Shown here in pieces: positions 44,673 through 55,009 of a stretch of 64,000 nt of DNA. Position 1 is the first letter of the stretch. The number at the start of each line of letters is the position of its first letter. The stretch comes from Glycine soja (lineage: Eukaryota; Streptophyta; Magnoliopsida; Fabales; Fabaceae), in NCBI RefSeq assembly GCF_004193775.1, contig NC_041021.1, positions 5,466,001-5,530,000 on the forward strand, written 5' to 3'. Under the pieces are notes generated by a model. That model made no database searches, was not told the DNA's origin, and saw nothing but the letters and a program-made list of their open reading frames with translations. The translations under genes were made by a program, and so were the position numbers.

Positions 44673-47128
44673 TTGTATCATCCAGAGGCGGCGGGCCCGA
44701 TGATACGCGGAGATGCCTTACGGTTATCCGCACCCTTTTGTCATCCAGAGGCGGCGGGCCCGATGACAAGCAGAGACCAAATTTGGTCATTCTGCACCCT
44801 TGTATCATCCAGAGGCGGCGGACCCGATGATACGCGGAGATACCTTACGGTTATCCGCACCCTTTTGTCATCCAGAGGCGGCGGGCCCGATGACAAGCAG
44901 AGACCAAATTTGGTCATTCTGCACCCTTGTATCATCCAGAGGCGGCGGGCCCGATGATACGCGGAGATACCTTACGGTTATCCGCACCCTTTTGTCATCC
45001 AGAGGCGGTGGGCCCGATGACAAGCAGAGACCAAATTTGGTCATTCTGCACCCTTGTATCATCCAGAGGCGGCGGGCCCGATGATACGCGGAGATACCTT
45101 ACGGTTATCCGCACCCTTTTGTCATCCAGAGGCGGCGGGCCCGATGACAAGCAGAGACCAAATTTGGTCATTCTGCACCCTTGTATCATCCGGAGGCGGC
45201 GGGCCCGATGATACGCGGAGATACCTTACGGTTATCCGCACCCTTTTGTCATCCAGAGGCGGCGGGCCCGATGACAAGCAGAGACCAAATTTGGTCATTC
45301 TGCACCCTTGTATCATCCAGAGGCGGCGGGCCCGATGATACGCGGAGATACCTTACGGTTATCCGCACCCTTTTGTCATCCAGAGGCGGCGGGCCCGATG
45401 ACAAGCAGAGACCAAGTTTGGTCATTCTGCACCCTTGTATCATCCAGAGGCGGCGGGCCCGATGATACGCGGAGATACCTTACGGTTATCCGCACCCTTT
45501 TGTCATCCAGAGGCGGCGGGCCCGATGACAAGCAGAGACCAAATTTGGTCATTCTGCACCCTTGTATCATCCAGAGGCGGCGGGCCCGATGATACGCGGA
45601 GATACCTTACGGTTATCCGCACCCTTTTGTCATCCAGAGGCGGTGGGCCCGATGACAAGCAGAGACCAAATTTGGTCATTCTGCACCCTTGTATCATCCA
45701 GAGGCGGCGGGCCCGATGATACGCGGAGATACCTTACGGTTATCCGCACCCTTTTGTCATCCAGAGGCAGCGGGCCCGATGACAAGCAGAGACCAAATTT
45801 GGTCATTCTGCACCCTTGTATCATCCAGAGGCGGCGGGCCCGATGATACGCGGAGATACCTTACGGTTATCCGCACCCTTTTGTCATCCAGAGGCGGCGG
45901 GCCCGATGACAAGCAGAGACCAAATTTGGTCATTCTGCACCCTTGTATCATCCAGAGGCGGCGGGCCCGATGATACGCGGAGATACCTTACGGTTATCCG
46001 CACCCTTTTGTCATCCAGAGGCGGCGGGCCCGATGACAAGCAGAGACCAAGTTTGGTCATTCTGCACCCTTGTATCATCCAGAGGCGGCGGGCCGGATGA
46101 TACGCGGAGATACCTTACGGTTATCCGCACCCTTTTGTCATCCAGAGGCGGCGGGCCCGATGACAAGCAGAGACCAAATTTGGTCATTCTGCACCCTTGT
46201 ATCATCCAGAGGCGGCGGGCCCGATGATACGCGGAGATACCTTACGGTTATCCGCACCCTTTTGTCATCCAGAGGCGGCGGGCCCGATGACAAGCAGAGA
46301 CCAAATTTGGTCATTCTGCACCCTTGTATCATCCAGAGGCGGCGGGCCCGATGATACGCGGAGATACCTTACGGTTATCCGCACCCTTTTGTCATCCAGA
46401 GGCGGCGGGCCCGATGACAAGCAGAGACCAAATTTGGTCATTCTGCACCCTTGTATCATCCAGAGGCGGCGGGCCCGATGATACGCGAAGATACCTTACG
46501 GTTATCCGCACCCTTTTGTCATCCAGAGGTGGCGGGCCCGATGACAAGCAGAGACCAAATTTGGTCATTCTGCACCCTTGTATCATCCAGAGGCGGCGGG
46601 CCCGATGATACGCGGAGATACCTTACGGTTATCCGCACCCTTTTGTCATCCAGAGGCGGCGGGCCCGATGACAAGCAGAGACCAAGTTTGGTCATTCTGC
46701 ACCCTTGTATCATCCAGAGGCGGCGGGCCCGATGATACGCGGAGATACCTTACGGTTATCCGCACCCTTTTGTCATCCAGAGGCGGCGGGCCCGATGACA
46801 AGCAGAGACCAAATTTGGTCATTCTGCACCCTTGTATCATCCAGAGGCGGCGGGCCCGATGATACGCGGAGATACCTTACGGTTATCCGCACCCTTTTGT
46901 CATTCGGAGGCGGCGGGCCCGATGACAAGCAGAGACCAAGTTTGGTCATTCTGCACCCTTGTATCATCCAGAGGCGGCGGGCCCGATGATACGCGGAGAT
47001 ACCTTACGGTTATCCACACCCTTTTGTCATCCAGAGGCGACGGGCCCGATGACAAGCAGAGACCAAGTTTGGTCATTCTGCACCCTTGTATCATCCAGAG
47101 GCGGCGGGCCCGATGATACGCGGAAATA
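44673..47128 (+). repeat. 127-bp tandem array, 19 full units
   Basis: Nineteen units of exactly 127 bp from 44673 to 47085 with no indel, then a partial unit. Each unit has two related halves of about 63 and 64 bp. The first has GTATCATC-(N)-GATGATAC and GCGGAGATACC-TTAC-GGTTATCCGC; the second has TGTCATC-(N)-GATGACA and the palindrome GACCAAATTTGGTC. Single-base variants recur every 635 bp (A-to-G in ACCAAGTTTGG at about 45414, 46049, 46684; GGCGGTGG at about 45008 and 45643), showing a five-unit higher-order repeat. Known context: 3' regions of Ogre elements often carry tandem repeats. Apparent 94-codon ORFs are artefacts. Confidence 0.97.
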
Positions 47129-47299
47129 CCCGAGTGGTTATCCGTATAAACATTCTTTTGCTATCTGTAAGACAGAACGCTTGATAGCATGCAGAGGATG
47201 ACACAGTCTTCTGCACCTTTTGTTCCTCCGGGAACAACAAGTCATTTACATGCGGAAATTTCATGGTCACCCGCGACTCTCGTCAACCGAGAGGAGCGA

Positions 47300-47600
47300 A
47301 ATTAGTGTCATACACTGATTTTCGTCCGGGGACCTTTGCTTGATGACATGCGACCATTCTTTGGCCCTTGTGAGGTGCTTGGCATCCATCATTAGGCAAT
47401 TTATGAAATTCTAGGAACGACAAGTCATGGTCACCCGCGACTCTCGTCAACCGAGAGGAGCGAAATTAGTGTCATACCCTAATTTTCGTCCGGGGACCTT
47501 TGCTTGATGACATGCGACCATTCTTTGGTCCTTGTGAGGTGCTTGGCACCCATCATTAGGCAATTTGTGAAATTTTGGGAACAACAAGTCATTTGCATGT
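47300..47600 (+). repeat. Repeated partial copies of the LTR start upstream of the 3' LTR
   Basis: Segments beginning TCATACACTGATTTTCGTCC (47311) and TCATACCCTAATTTTCG (47472) continue with GGGGACCTTTGCTTGATGAC and the following approx. 90 bases of the LTR start. Each is preceded by GGTCACCCGCGACTCTCGTC and CAACCGAGAGGAACG-like sequence. The real LTR begins at 47709. Confidence 0.85.
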
Positions 47601-47692
47601 GGAGATTTTATGGTCACCCGCGACTCTCGTCAACCGAGAGGAACGAAATTAGTGTCTTATCTTTACTTTCCTTTTATCTCCAATAAAAGACA

Positions 47693-47708
47693 AGTAAAGA
47701 GGGGCAAC
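47693..47708 (+). other. Polypurine tract of the pol-less element
   Basis: AAGTAAAGAGGGGCAAC directly before TGTCATACCC of the 3' LTR. Same tract as at 19718-19731 in the - strand element. Confidence 0.8.
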
Positions 47709-49781
47709 TGTCATACCCTAATTTCGTCCGGGGACCTTTGCTTGATGACATGCGACCTTTCTTTGGTCCTTGCAAGGTGCTTGACACCCATCATTAGGCA
47801 ATTTGTGAAATTTCAGGACATGCTGGAAAACCAAAAAAATATTGATGCACAATCCGTAAGTTTCCGTGACACACCGGAAATCAAATGGAAGCATCGTTGC
47901 TTAATTAAGTGAGGTTCCGTAACATTCCGTAAGTCAAAAAGGGGATGATTATGTAATCCGCAAGGTTCCGTAACATTGCGGAAAGAAAACAAGTATCGTT
48001 ACGGAATTCGTAAGTTTCCGTAACTTTACGGAAAAAGAATCACCAAAAAAAGTAGAGGGGGTGTACTTAGTAAAAATGGGGGTGCAAATAGCACCCAGGC
48101 CCACTTGGGCCCTCCAGAATATTCCTCCAGAAGGCTGTTGCTTCTGGAGGAAGCAACCTGGCTCGCCTGGGCGAGCTGGGCGGCAACCACCTCCCCTATT
48201 TTGCTATAAATAGGGGAGGAAGTGAAGAAGAAAGGGTTCAGCCCCTTTGGCACTTCTCTCTCTTTCGAATTTGCTTGGAAAAATCGTTTCCGTGAAGAAA
48301 ATCTAAGCCGAGGCGCTTCCGAAACGTTTCCGTAACATTTTCCGTGAAGAATTTCGCAAAGGTTTCAACCGTTCTTCGACGTTCTTCATTCGTTCTTCAT
48401 CGTTCTTCGATCTTCAACGGGTAAGTACCTCGAACCAAGCTTTTCGATTCATTCTATGTACCCGTAGTGGTCCACATTGTGTTTCGTGCATTTTTATTCT
48501 CGTTTTGTTTACTTTTTATACCCCCTGTTGACGTGCTTAAGCCATTTTACTTAAGTCATTTCTCGCTTAACTTAAAAATAAAATAAATTTCCACCGAACG
48601 TTTGAATTGTATTATCCATTAACTTCGGTTAAAATAAATTCCGACCGTTCGGTCGTGCCATAACCACGTTGGAAATCAAAAAGAGGTAAAAAATAATATA
48701 ATAATCAAAAAGACATCTTTTAGTAAAATAAAGCGGAAAATCAATCGGACGTTTTCTCTTTGGGATTTCTCATTCTTAATCGAATTGATTAATAACTAAA
48801 GTGAAACTAAAGGCTAAAATCAATTCGCCTAGTCAAGCTTGTCCATAAAAATAGGCTTTTGAAGTTTGTCATTTCATTTTCTCACTAAGTAAAATGGATC
48901 ATTTTTAAGGTCCAACGCCTTAAAATGATCACTTCTTAAAGTAAAAAAGAATCACTTGATAAAAAAGAACTACGTAGGTCTGAGTTCCTCATTGAGGATA
49001 CGTAGGAGCAAAAGCCCCGCTTTTGTCGACCACCCCAAGAGATCGTTAATGGTCCAATGCCTTAACGTTTCTCTCCTTTCAAAAACAAGAGATCGCTAAT
49101 GGTCCAATGCCTTAACGTTTCTCTCCTTTCAAAAAACAAGAGATCGTTAATGGTCCAATGCCTTAACGTTTCTCTCCTTTCAAAAACAAGAGATCGTTAA
49201 TGGTCCGATGCCTTAACGTTTCTCTCCTTTCAAAAACAAGAGATCGTTAATGGTCCAACGCCTTAACGTTTCTCCCCTTTTCAAAATCAAAAGACCGTTT
49301 AATGGTTCAACACCTTAAATGACCTTTTGTTCAATAAAAACATATTTTGCAAAAAAGACAAAAACAACTTAACCAAACACTTTGTTCCGAAAGAACTACG
49401 TAGGTCTGATTTCCTCATCACAAATTGAGGAATACGTAGGAGCAAAGGGAAACACCCTTGTCGACCACAAAAAAGAAAAAATATAAAAAGGGTATAAAGG
49501 ATATAAGAATATAAAAGGGAACATAAAAATCAAAGTCATGTTTGCACATTCGATTAAAGGCTGCCGTCCCTTGGGACGGACGTGTAGGGTGCTAATACCT
49601 TCCCCGTGCGTAAATACAACTCCCGAACCTTTCACTAAAAAGTTCGTAGATCGGGTCTTTTCCGGTTTTTCCGACGTTTTCCTCAAATAAACGTTGGTGG
49701 CGACTCCGCGCGTATTCCTTTCATGGAACACGCATCCCGCGAGTCTCGCGTCGCCCTCCCGCCGAAGGGTAGGTTGCGACA
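47709..49781 (+). repeat. 3' LTR of the pol-less Ogre-like element
   Basis: 2,073 bp, about 99 percent identical to 31264-33338 by eye, with a TATA box at 48205-48212, the 50-bp minisatellite (49046-49322) and CTACGTA hairpin modules (48965-49005 and 49393-49440). Ends TAGGTTGCGACA followed by the target duplication GTGAT. Confidence 0.95.
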
Positions 49782-49786
49782 GTGAT

Positions 49787-49840
49787 CAAGGCAAAGGAAC
49801 ACTAGAATTAAGTACTGATAGCACAGTGAACACATGAAAT
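49787..49840 (-). repeat. Athila-like left LTR, segment 2
   Basis: Fifty-four bases between the pol-less element and solo LTR copy 3. They match 61406-61459 in the intact right LTR (CAAGGCAAAGGxACACTAGA). Confidence 0.9.
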
Positions 49841-51285
49841 TGTTAGATCAAGTGCCCTCGGAATAATTAAGAAGGGGGGTTGAATTAATTATGAACATGT
49901 CTTGAGTAATTAAAAATTTATCCTTCTTAATGTTACTAGATTCAATTAGGCTTTACTACTAAGTTATGAGAAAGTAAAGAACAGAAACAATAACTTAGAC
50001 AAAAGTAAAGCGGAAAAATAAAGAGTGTAGGGAAGAAGAAAGCAAACACAAGATTTATACTGGTTCGGCCACAACCCATGCCTACATCCAGTCCCCAAGC
50101 AACCACCGGTTCTTGAGATTTCCAATAAACTTGTAAAATCCTTTACAAGCAAAGATCCACAAGGGATGTACCCTCCCTTGTTCTCTTTGAACAACCAAGT
50201 GGATGTACGCTCCACTTGAACTGATCCACAAGAGATATACCCTCTCTTGTTCTTAATATTACAGCCCAAGTAGATGTATGCTCTACTTGTACCACAAAGG
50301 ATGTATGCTCCAATGTGTTAAGACAAAGAATTCTTAGGCGGTTAGTCCTTTGAAATTTTTTGCTCAGAGGAAGAATCAAAAGAATTCTCAGGCGGTTAGT
50401 CCTTTGAATTCTTCTGGCAAGAGGGAGAAGGAAGAATCAAAAGAATTTTTAGGCGGTTAGTCCTTTGAATTCTTTTGGCAAGAGAGAGAAGGAAGGAAAG
50501 ATAGCACACTTTTGTTTTCTGCAGAATTTCCACTTGCAGAAAAATAAAGTTTTGAAACCGAAGTTTAGAAAGCTTTTTTGGCAAGAGTTTTTGCAAAGAA
50601 AGACAATGGGCAATGGTTAGAAAAGATTTGAAAGAGATATGTGTTTTTGGATGCATGTAAAATGCGTGCCAAGGTCTTGCTTTTATAGACTCTTCATGTC
50701 TTGTCAAAAAACCATTGGAAGAGTTATGACTTTTGAGAAAATCATGTTAAGAGTTATAACTCTTAACTTTTTCTTCAAAACTATTCACTGGTAATCGATT
50801 ACCACAATGGTGTAATCGATTACACAATGTATTTTATGAAAAGTTGTGACTCTTCACAATTGGATTTGAATTCCAACGTTCAGATTCACTTGTAATCGAT
50901 TACTAATATAGTGTAATCGATTACACTATTTGAAAATCATTTTGGAACGTTACAAATCATTTGAAAATATTTCGAAAACCAATTTGGTCACTGGTAATCG
51001 ATTACTGCTAACTGGTAATCGATTACAAGATAGTAATCACTCTGGTAACTTAGAAAATTTGAGAAAATTCTTTTGTAAAACAAAGCTGTGCTATTTGGTT
51101 TTTGAAAAATTCTTTTAATACTTATCCTATATGAAGTCTTGACTTGTTGCTTCTTGATTTCTTCTCTTGAATCTTGAATCTTGGATTGGATTCTTAATGC
51201 TTGATCTTGAAATCTTGAATCAATCACTTAGGCTTTTGACATCATAAAAAATGCTTGGTTCATCATCATGAAGCTTACTTCTACA
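49841..51285 (-). mobile_element. Solo LTR, TAATCGATTA family, copy 3
   Basis: On + it begins TGTTAGATCAAGTG and ends TTACTTCTACA. The flanks GAAAT (49836-49840) and GAAAC (51286-51290) are the target duplication with one change; the empty site at about 61451-61460 reads CATGAAACATCATC and confirms GAAAC. It is 1,445 bp, with palindrome pairs at 50792/50813, 50893/50914 and 50995/51016, GGGTACA-type hairpins at 50160-50180, 50196-50218, 50229-50249 and 50267-50289, and the other series at 50325-50485. A TATA box on - lies near 50680-50690. Confidence 0.93.
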
Positions 51286-51290
51286 GAAAC

Positions 51291-52052
51291 ATCATTAGAT
51301 AGATATGAAAGTATTTACATCAAGTACCTCATAGGAAGAACCAACTAAGGATTTAGCTCTCCATAGCAGGGAAGCTTCCTTTACAACAATGAAAAGAGAA
51401 GATGAAAGATAGAAGCAATACAAGTAGTGGGGATGTCTCCTCCACCTTTAGAAACCTCATAAACTCTCAAAATCTCATTCAAAGCTCTACAGGATGGCTT
51501 CCTCTTTAAGCTCAGTTCTCTCTCAGTCTATCCATAGCCAAAACTCTGAAAAAAACTCAATTCCCTCTCAGAAATCATGATTTCAGCTTAAATAGGCAAT
51601 CCTATCGGTGGGTGCGCGCTTAGCGGAAGATGAGCTCGCTTAGCGCGCATTAGCGACTTGTAGCTTAGCGCCAGTCACAATCACTCAGCCTGGAGGTGAA
51701 CACGGTGTGCTTAGCGAGTTGAGCTCGCTCAGCGCCTCTATACAGCTCATCCTTCTTCCAGAATTTTCCCCGCGCTTAGCCATCAGATGGTGCGCTTAGC
51801 GGATGACGTGCTTAGCCAGATGATGAGTGGCTTAGCGAGTTCATGAAATCTACACTTCACCAATCTTGCCTATTTTACCTGAAATTGAAGTGGAATGATC
51901 ATTAAATACAAAAAATTGGGATACAAAGTATCTATTACCTAGATTATCAAAAAGTAATTACAATAGTACCAAAAACAACTATACATGGGAGGAGTTGCAT
52001 ACAATTTACAATAGTTTTTTACACAAAATTTAGTCATATTGACCGACTAACA
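51291..52052 (-). repeat. Athila-like left LTR, segment 3
   Basis: Matches 61460-62219 of the right LTR, with differences of a few percent. It includes paired GCTTAGCG motifs (51618/51638 and others to 51840) and ends CGACTAACA. Segments 1-3 sum to about 1,367 bp, the length of the intact LTR (1,365 bp). Confidence 0.9.
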
Positions 52053-52070
52053 AACTCCCCCAAATTTACA
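52053..52070 (-). other. Polypurine tract of the Athila-like element
   Basis: The - strand reads AAATTTGGGGGAGTT directly before the LTR start TGTTAGTCGG, the expected position and composition. Confidence 0.8.
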
Positions 52071-53433
52071 GCTTTGCTTGTCCTCAAACAAATGAAGAAC
52101 AACTCACTGGTCCCCAAGTGACAAAACATGCAGTGATTATGTACAAAGGTGTGTGATTCAAAAAATATTAATTACATGATAACAAATGAAACCAAAATTC
52201 TCTCATCAATTGTTTTTCACAAAGCATGCAGCTATTTAAAGAGAAGAACATAATGTATGCAATACAATTAGATGAAGTTAGGCACAAGACAGATATCAAG
52301 GAAAGTAGTTTAAACCATAATCTCACGGCTACTGTTTCACTCAAGCTTAAGTGTTTATGCTATTAAGCAATAACAACCAGCAAGAGTTCTAATCTTTGTA
52401 CTTCATCTCATGCCATAAAGTCAGAAATGCACAAATAGATTCAGAAGGACTTTCATAGGCTTGTAGTGAGGCTTGGCTACAAGAATTATTGGTTTTTCTA
52501 GGATCAAAGGTTTAAATTCTAAGATAGGATGAATCCTAGACTCATCCAATTTATTTCTTTTCAATTTATGTAGCTCACTCACTTGCCTTGCATTTGGCCT
52601 TATTACAACCACACACGCTCTCTTTATTTGCATTTTACTCTTTTTTATTTTTATTTTTTTAACACATAACTTATTTGTTGTGTGTGCTAATGTGTCTTAC
52701 CTTTTCACTTCACATCCCAACTAACTCCCCCAAATTTAGGGAAAATTGCCTTGAACCATATGCTCTCCTAGCACCTAAGCAAGGTAGATGGAGATATTCA
52801 TTCAAGCTCAGGGTTCAATTTGAAAATTTAATTCAGCTCACAAAGGGTGCAAAGGATACAATTATAATTCAAGGTAAGCTTTCTAGTAAAGTAGTTTAAA
52901 AATAGAACAATGGCCTTCATCACTTTTAAACTTATGCATTTCATTCAGAGACTGATACAAAGACTATTGCTCAATGCTAGTCATTTACTCACAATCTAAT
53001 ATCACACTCTCACCGGGTTATGGTTCAAGCTTTTCTGTCTCAATCAATCTATCTACTGACTAACATTTCTAATTGCAAGCTTACATTCTTGTTCTTTCTT
53101 TGTCTAGCATACACACTTGCTCAAACTCATGATAAAACACAAGCTTCATTTCAATCATGCATTCAATCCACAATCACCATTTCAAAACTATACTAAAACT
53201 GCATTTTCAAGGAGTCAAGTTAAACTGTTCTATCTGTATCAGGACTTTCAAAATCTTTCCAAAACAAAAAGTATACTGTAAACCATATTAACATACCACA
53301 CAACCATAATAGTTCATATGTACTAAAAATCGTACAACCAATAGACCACACAAACATAATAATTAAAATGTACTAAGAACAAGACAATTATAATAATAAT
53401 AATAATAATAGGAGGACAGGTAATCAGATCTTG
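52071..53433 (-). other. Untranslated 3' region of the Athila-like element
   Basis: AT-rich sequence between the env-position ORF and the polypurine tract. A second AACTCCCCCAAATTTAG occurs at about 52722-52738, resembling the polypurine tract: a decayed duplicate or internal tract. No coding region recognised. Confidence 0.55.
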
Positions 53434-54935
53434 TCATTCATCCCAATCTTGCTCCTCATTATCCAAATGTAGCACTGGAGTCCTCGAAGGAGTAGTAATC
53501 TGTCCCTCCTCCTCATCTGAAACATGGAGAACGGGGGTAGTAGGAGGAGTAGTGGCTAATCCAAGTACTGGAACTGTGGGGTCTTCAGAGATAATAAGAG
53601 GTGTAGATGGGAGAGCTGCTTCTGGCGCGAGAGAAGATGGATCCACCACTGGAGATGGTGGATCAGCTGGTACTAGTATTGGCTCAGGAGAAGCAGCCTT
53701 ATCGGGTCTCATCTCTAATCCTCCACCTAAAAAATCAAAAGCTCCAGGGATGGTGGCTTCAGAAGATGCATCCTATACCTGCTGAGGTACCTGAGCACTA
53801 GGACCCCCACCTTCTCTCATAATAGAAGGCAGGATTATGGGCCAGGATACCTTCTCCATGAACTGTTCCAGTAACAGAGTGGATCCTGGAGGAGATACCA
53901 CCTGCAAGCTCTGCATTAACAAAATCTGTCCTTGATGAAGACTCTGAAGCATGGCTTCAAAGCACTGAGAGTCCTGGGCAGATAGGCCTGGAGGAGCTGG
54001 TGTAGGAGTAGTAGAAGTGGAAGGAGCTGGAGGAGCAGAAGAAGAGGGAACATCAGCTAGTCGAGCCCTTGCCTTCCTTGCCCCTCTAAAGTTAACTGTC
54101 AAATCTTCCACATTCCAATAGTTTTTCTTAATGTAGGCCAAGTTAATGGTCGGGCTAAGGCTCTCATAGGTCAGACTATCAGAGGTAACTTCTCTAGCTC
54201 TGCAGAGGGCAGTGATCAAGGTTGGAAACCTGAGCCTAAAGGAGTTACTCTAAGCAATGGAAGAAATCTAACCTGAGATAAGGGCTCCGATGTTCATGTC
54301 CATGTTACACACCAAGCCATAGACCAACGTAGCTTTGTCCATGTTCAAATCTGAGGTGTGGGATGTGGGAGCTAGGTTGGAGTAAGAGAATACACTCCAT
54401 GTCTGGGCCAGTGTCGTCAGATCTTTTCTGAGAAGTTTCCATGGCTGGCCCTCAACATTCAAAACAAACCTCTTGCAGGGAATACAAAGTCTGGCTTCAA
54501 TCTCCTGGTGGTTTATCCTCAACCTACAAAACCTAGAGTAGGTGGGTAAAGATTCTCACTCTTCTAACACCACTAGAGTCTGAAGAAATTCATTCAGGTT
54601 GTCTGCATCGATCTTAATCAAATGTCCTCTTACTCTAGCTTGTTTAGGGGCTGGTTCCTCTGGGCTGTATAGATTAGCATAAAATTCCTTCACCACAGCC
54701 ATGTCTATGCTTCCATCTTGGAGGTTGGTGAGGCATTTATGGAGATTACGCCTCTCCAACTCCACTTTAAACTTGTCGAACTCAATATGATAAATTTTAA
54801 CATTTCTCTCCGAAATGATGTTTCGGCCGAGAATGTTGTCCGTATATCTGTTCCAAGCTTCCAGAGATTGGAAATGCCTGGTATCATATGAGTTGTGGGT
54901 CTTGAAGTCATGCTCTTTCTCTTCCTGGATGCCAT
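53434..54935 (-). pseudogene. Env-position ORF of the Athila/Calypso-like element
   Basis: Read from 54935 down, frame breaks separate several pieces. One (54556-54765) carries DMAVVKEFYANLYSPEEPAP and VRGHLIKIDADNLNEFLQTL. The next (54268-54522) carries RINHQEIEARLCIPCKRF and MDKATLVYGLVCNMDMNIGA. The last (53434-54219) is Pro/Ser/Thr-rich after TINLAYIKKNYWNVEDLTVN. Athila and Calypso elements carry an ORF here that has been called env-like. I see no obvious signal peptide or convincing transmembrane segment in this copy. The EFYAN to FL motif is shared with the Ogre-like extra ORF at 23.3-23.6 kb. Confidence 0.75.
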
Positions 54936-55009
54936 CTACAATAAAAAGGAACCTAAAAAGTTGATTAGATCACAAGTTATTCAAGTTTAAAAAAACAGAA
55001 AAATAAAAC

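Larger units (their letters stand above)
31264..49781 (+). mobile_element. Pol-less (non-autonomous) Ogre-like retrotransposon, 18.5 kb
   Basis: Complete element with LTRs 31264-33338 and 47709-49781, TSD GTGAT (31259-31263 and 49782-49786), PBS at 33341-33358 and polypurine tract before 47709. Internal order: ORF1 remnant, gag remnant, then no protease, RT, RNase H or integrase at all; then a 24-bp hairpin array, remnants of the extra ORF, post-pol hairpin, AT-rich repeats, purine-rich stretch, 127-bp array, polypurine tract. It would depend on an autonomous partner. Soybean is known to have autonomous/non-autonomous gypsy pairs, so the type is not unprecedented. The LTRs differ at only about 15-20 sites by eye, so it inserted recently. 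Confidence 0.92.

Noticed and set aside
44673..47128. CRISPR-like array
   Set aside because: Regular repeats but no unique spacers, in a plant retrotransposon 3' region. The unit is homogeneous throughout.
44673..47201. A long series of 94-codon and 64-codon open frames on both strands, looking like a protein family in tandem
   Set aside because: They repeat every 127 bp exactly and are open on both strands only because the unit lacks certain stops. They are shadows of the satellite-like array, not genes.
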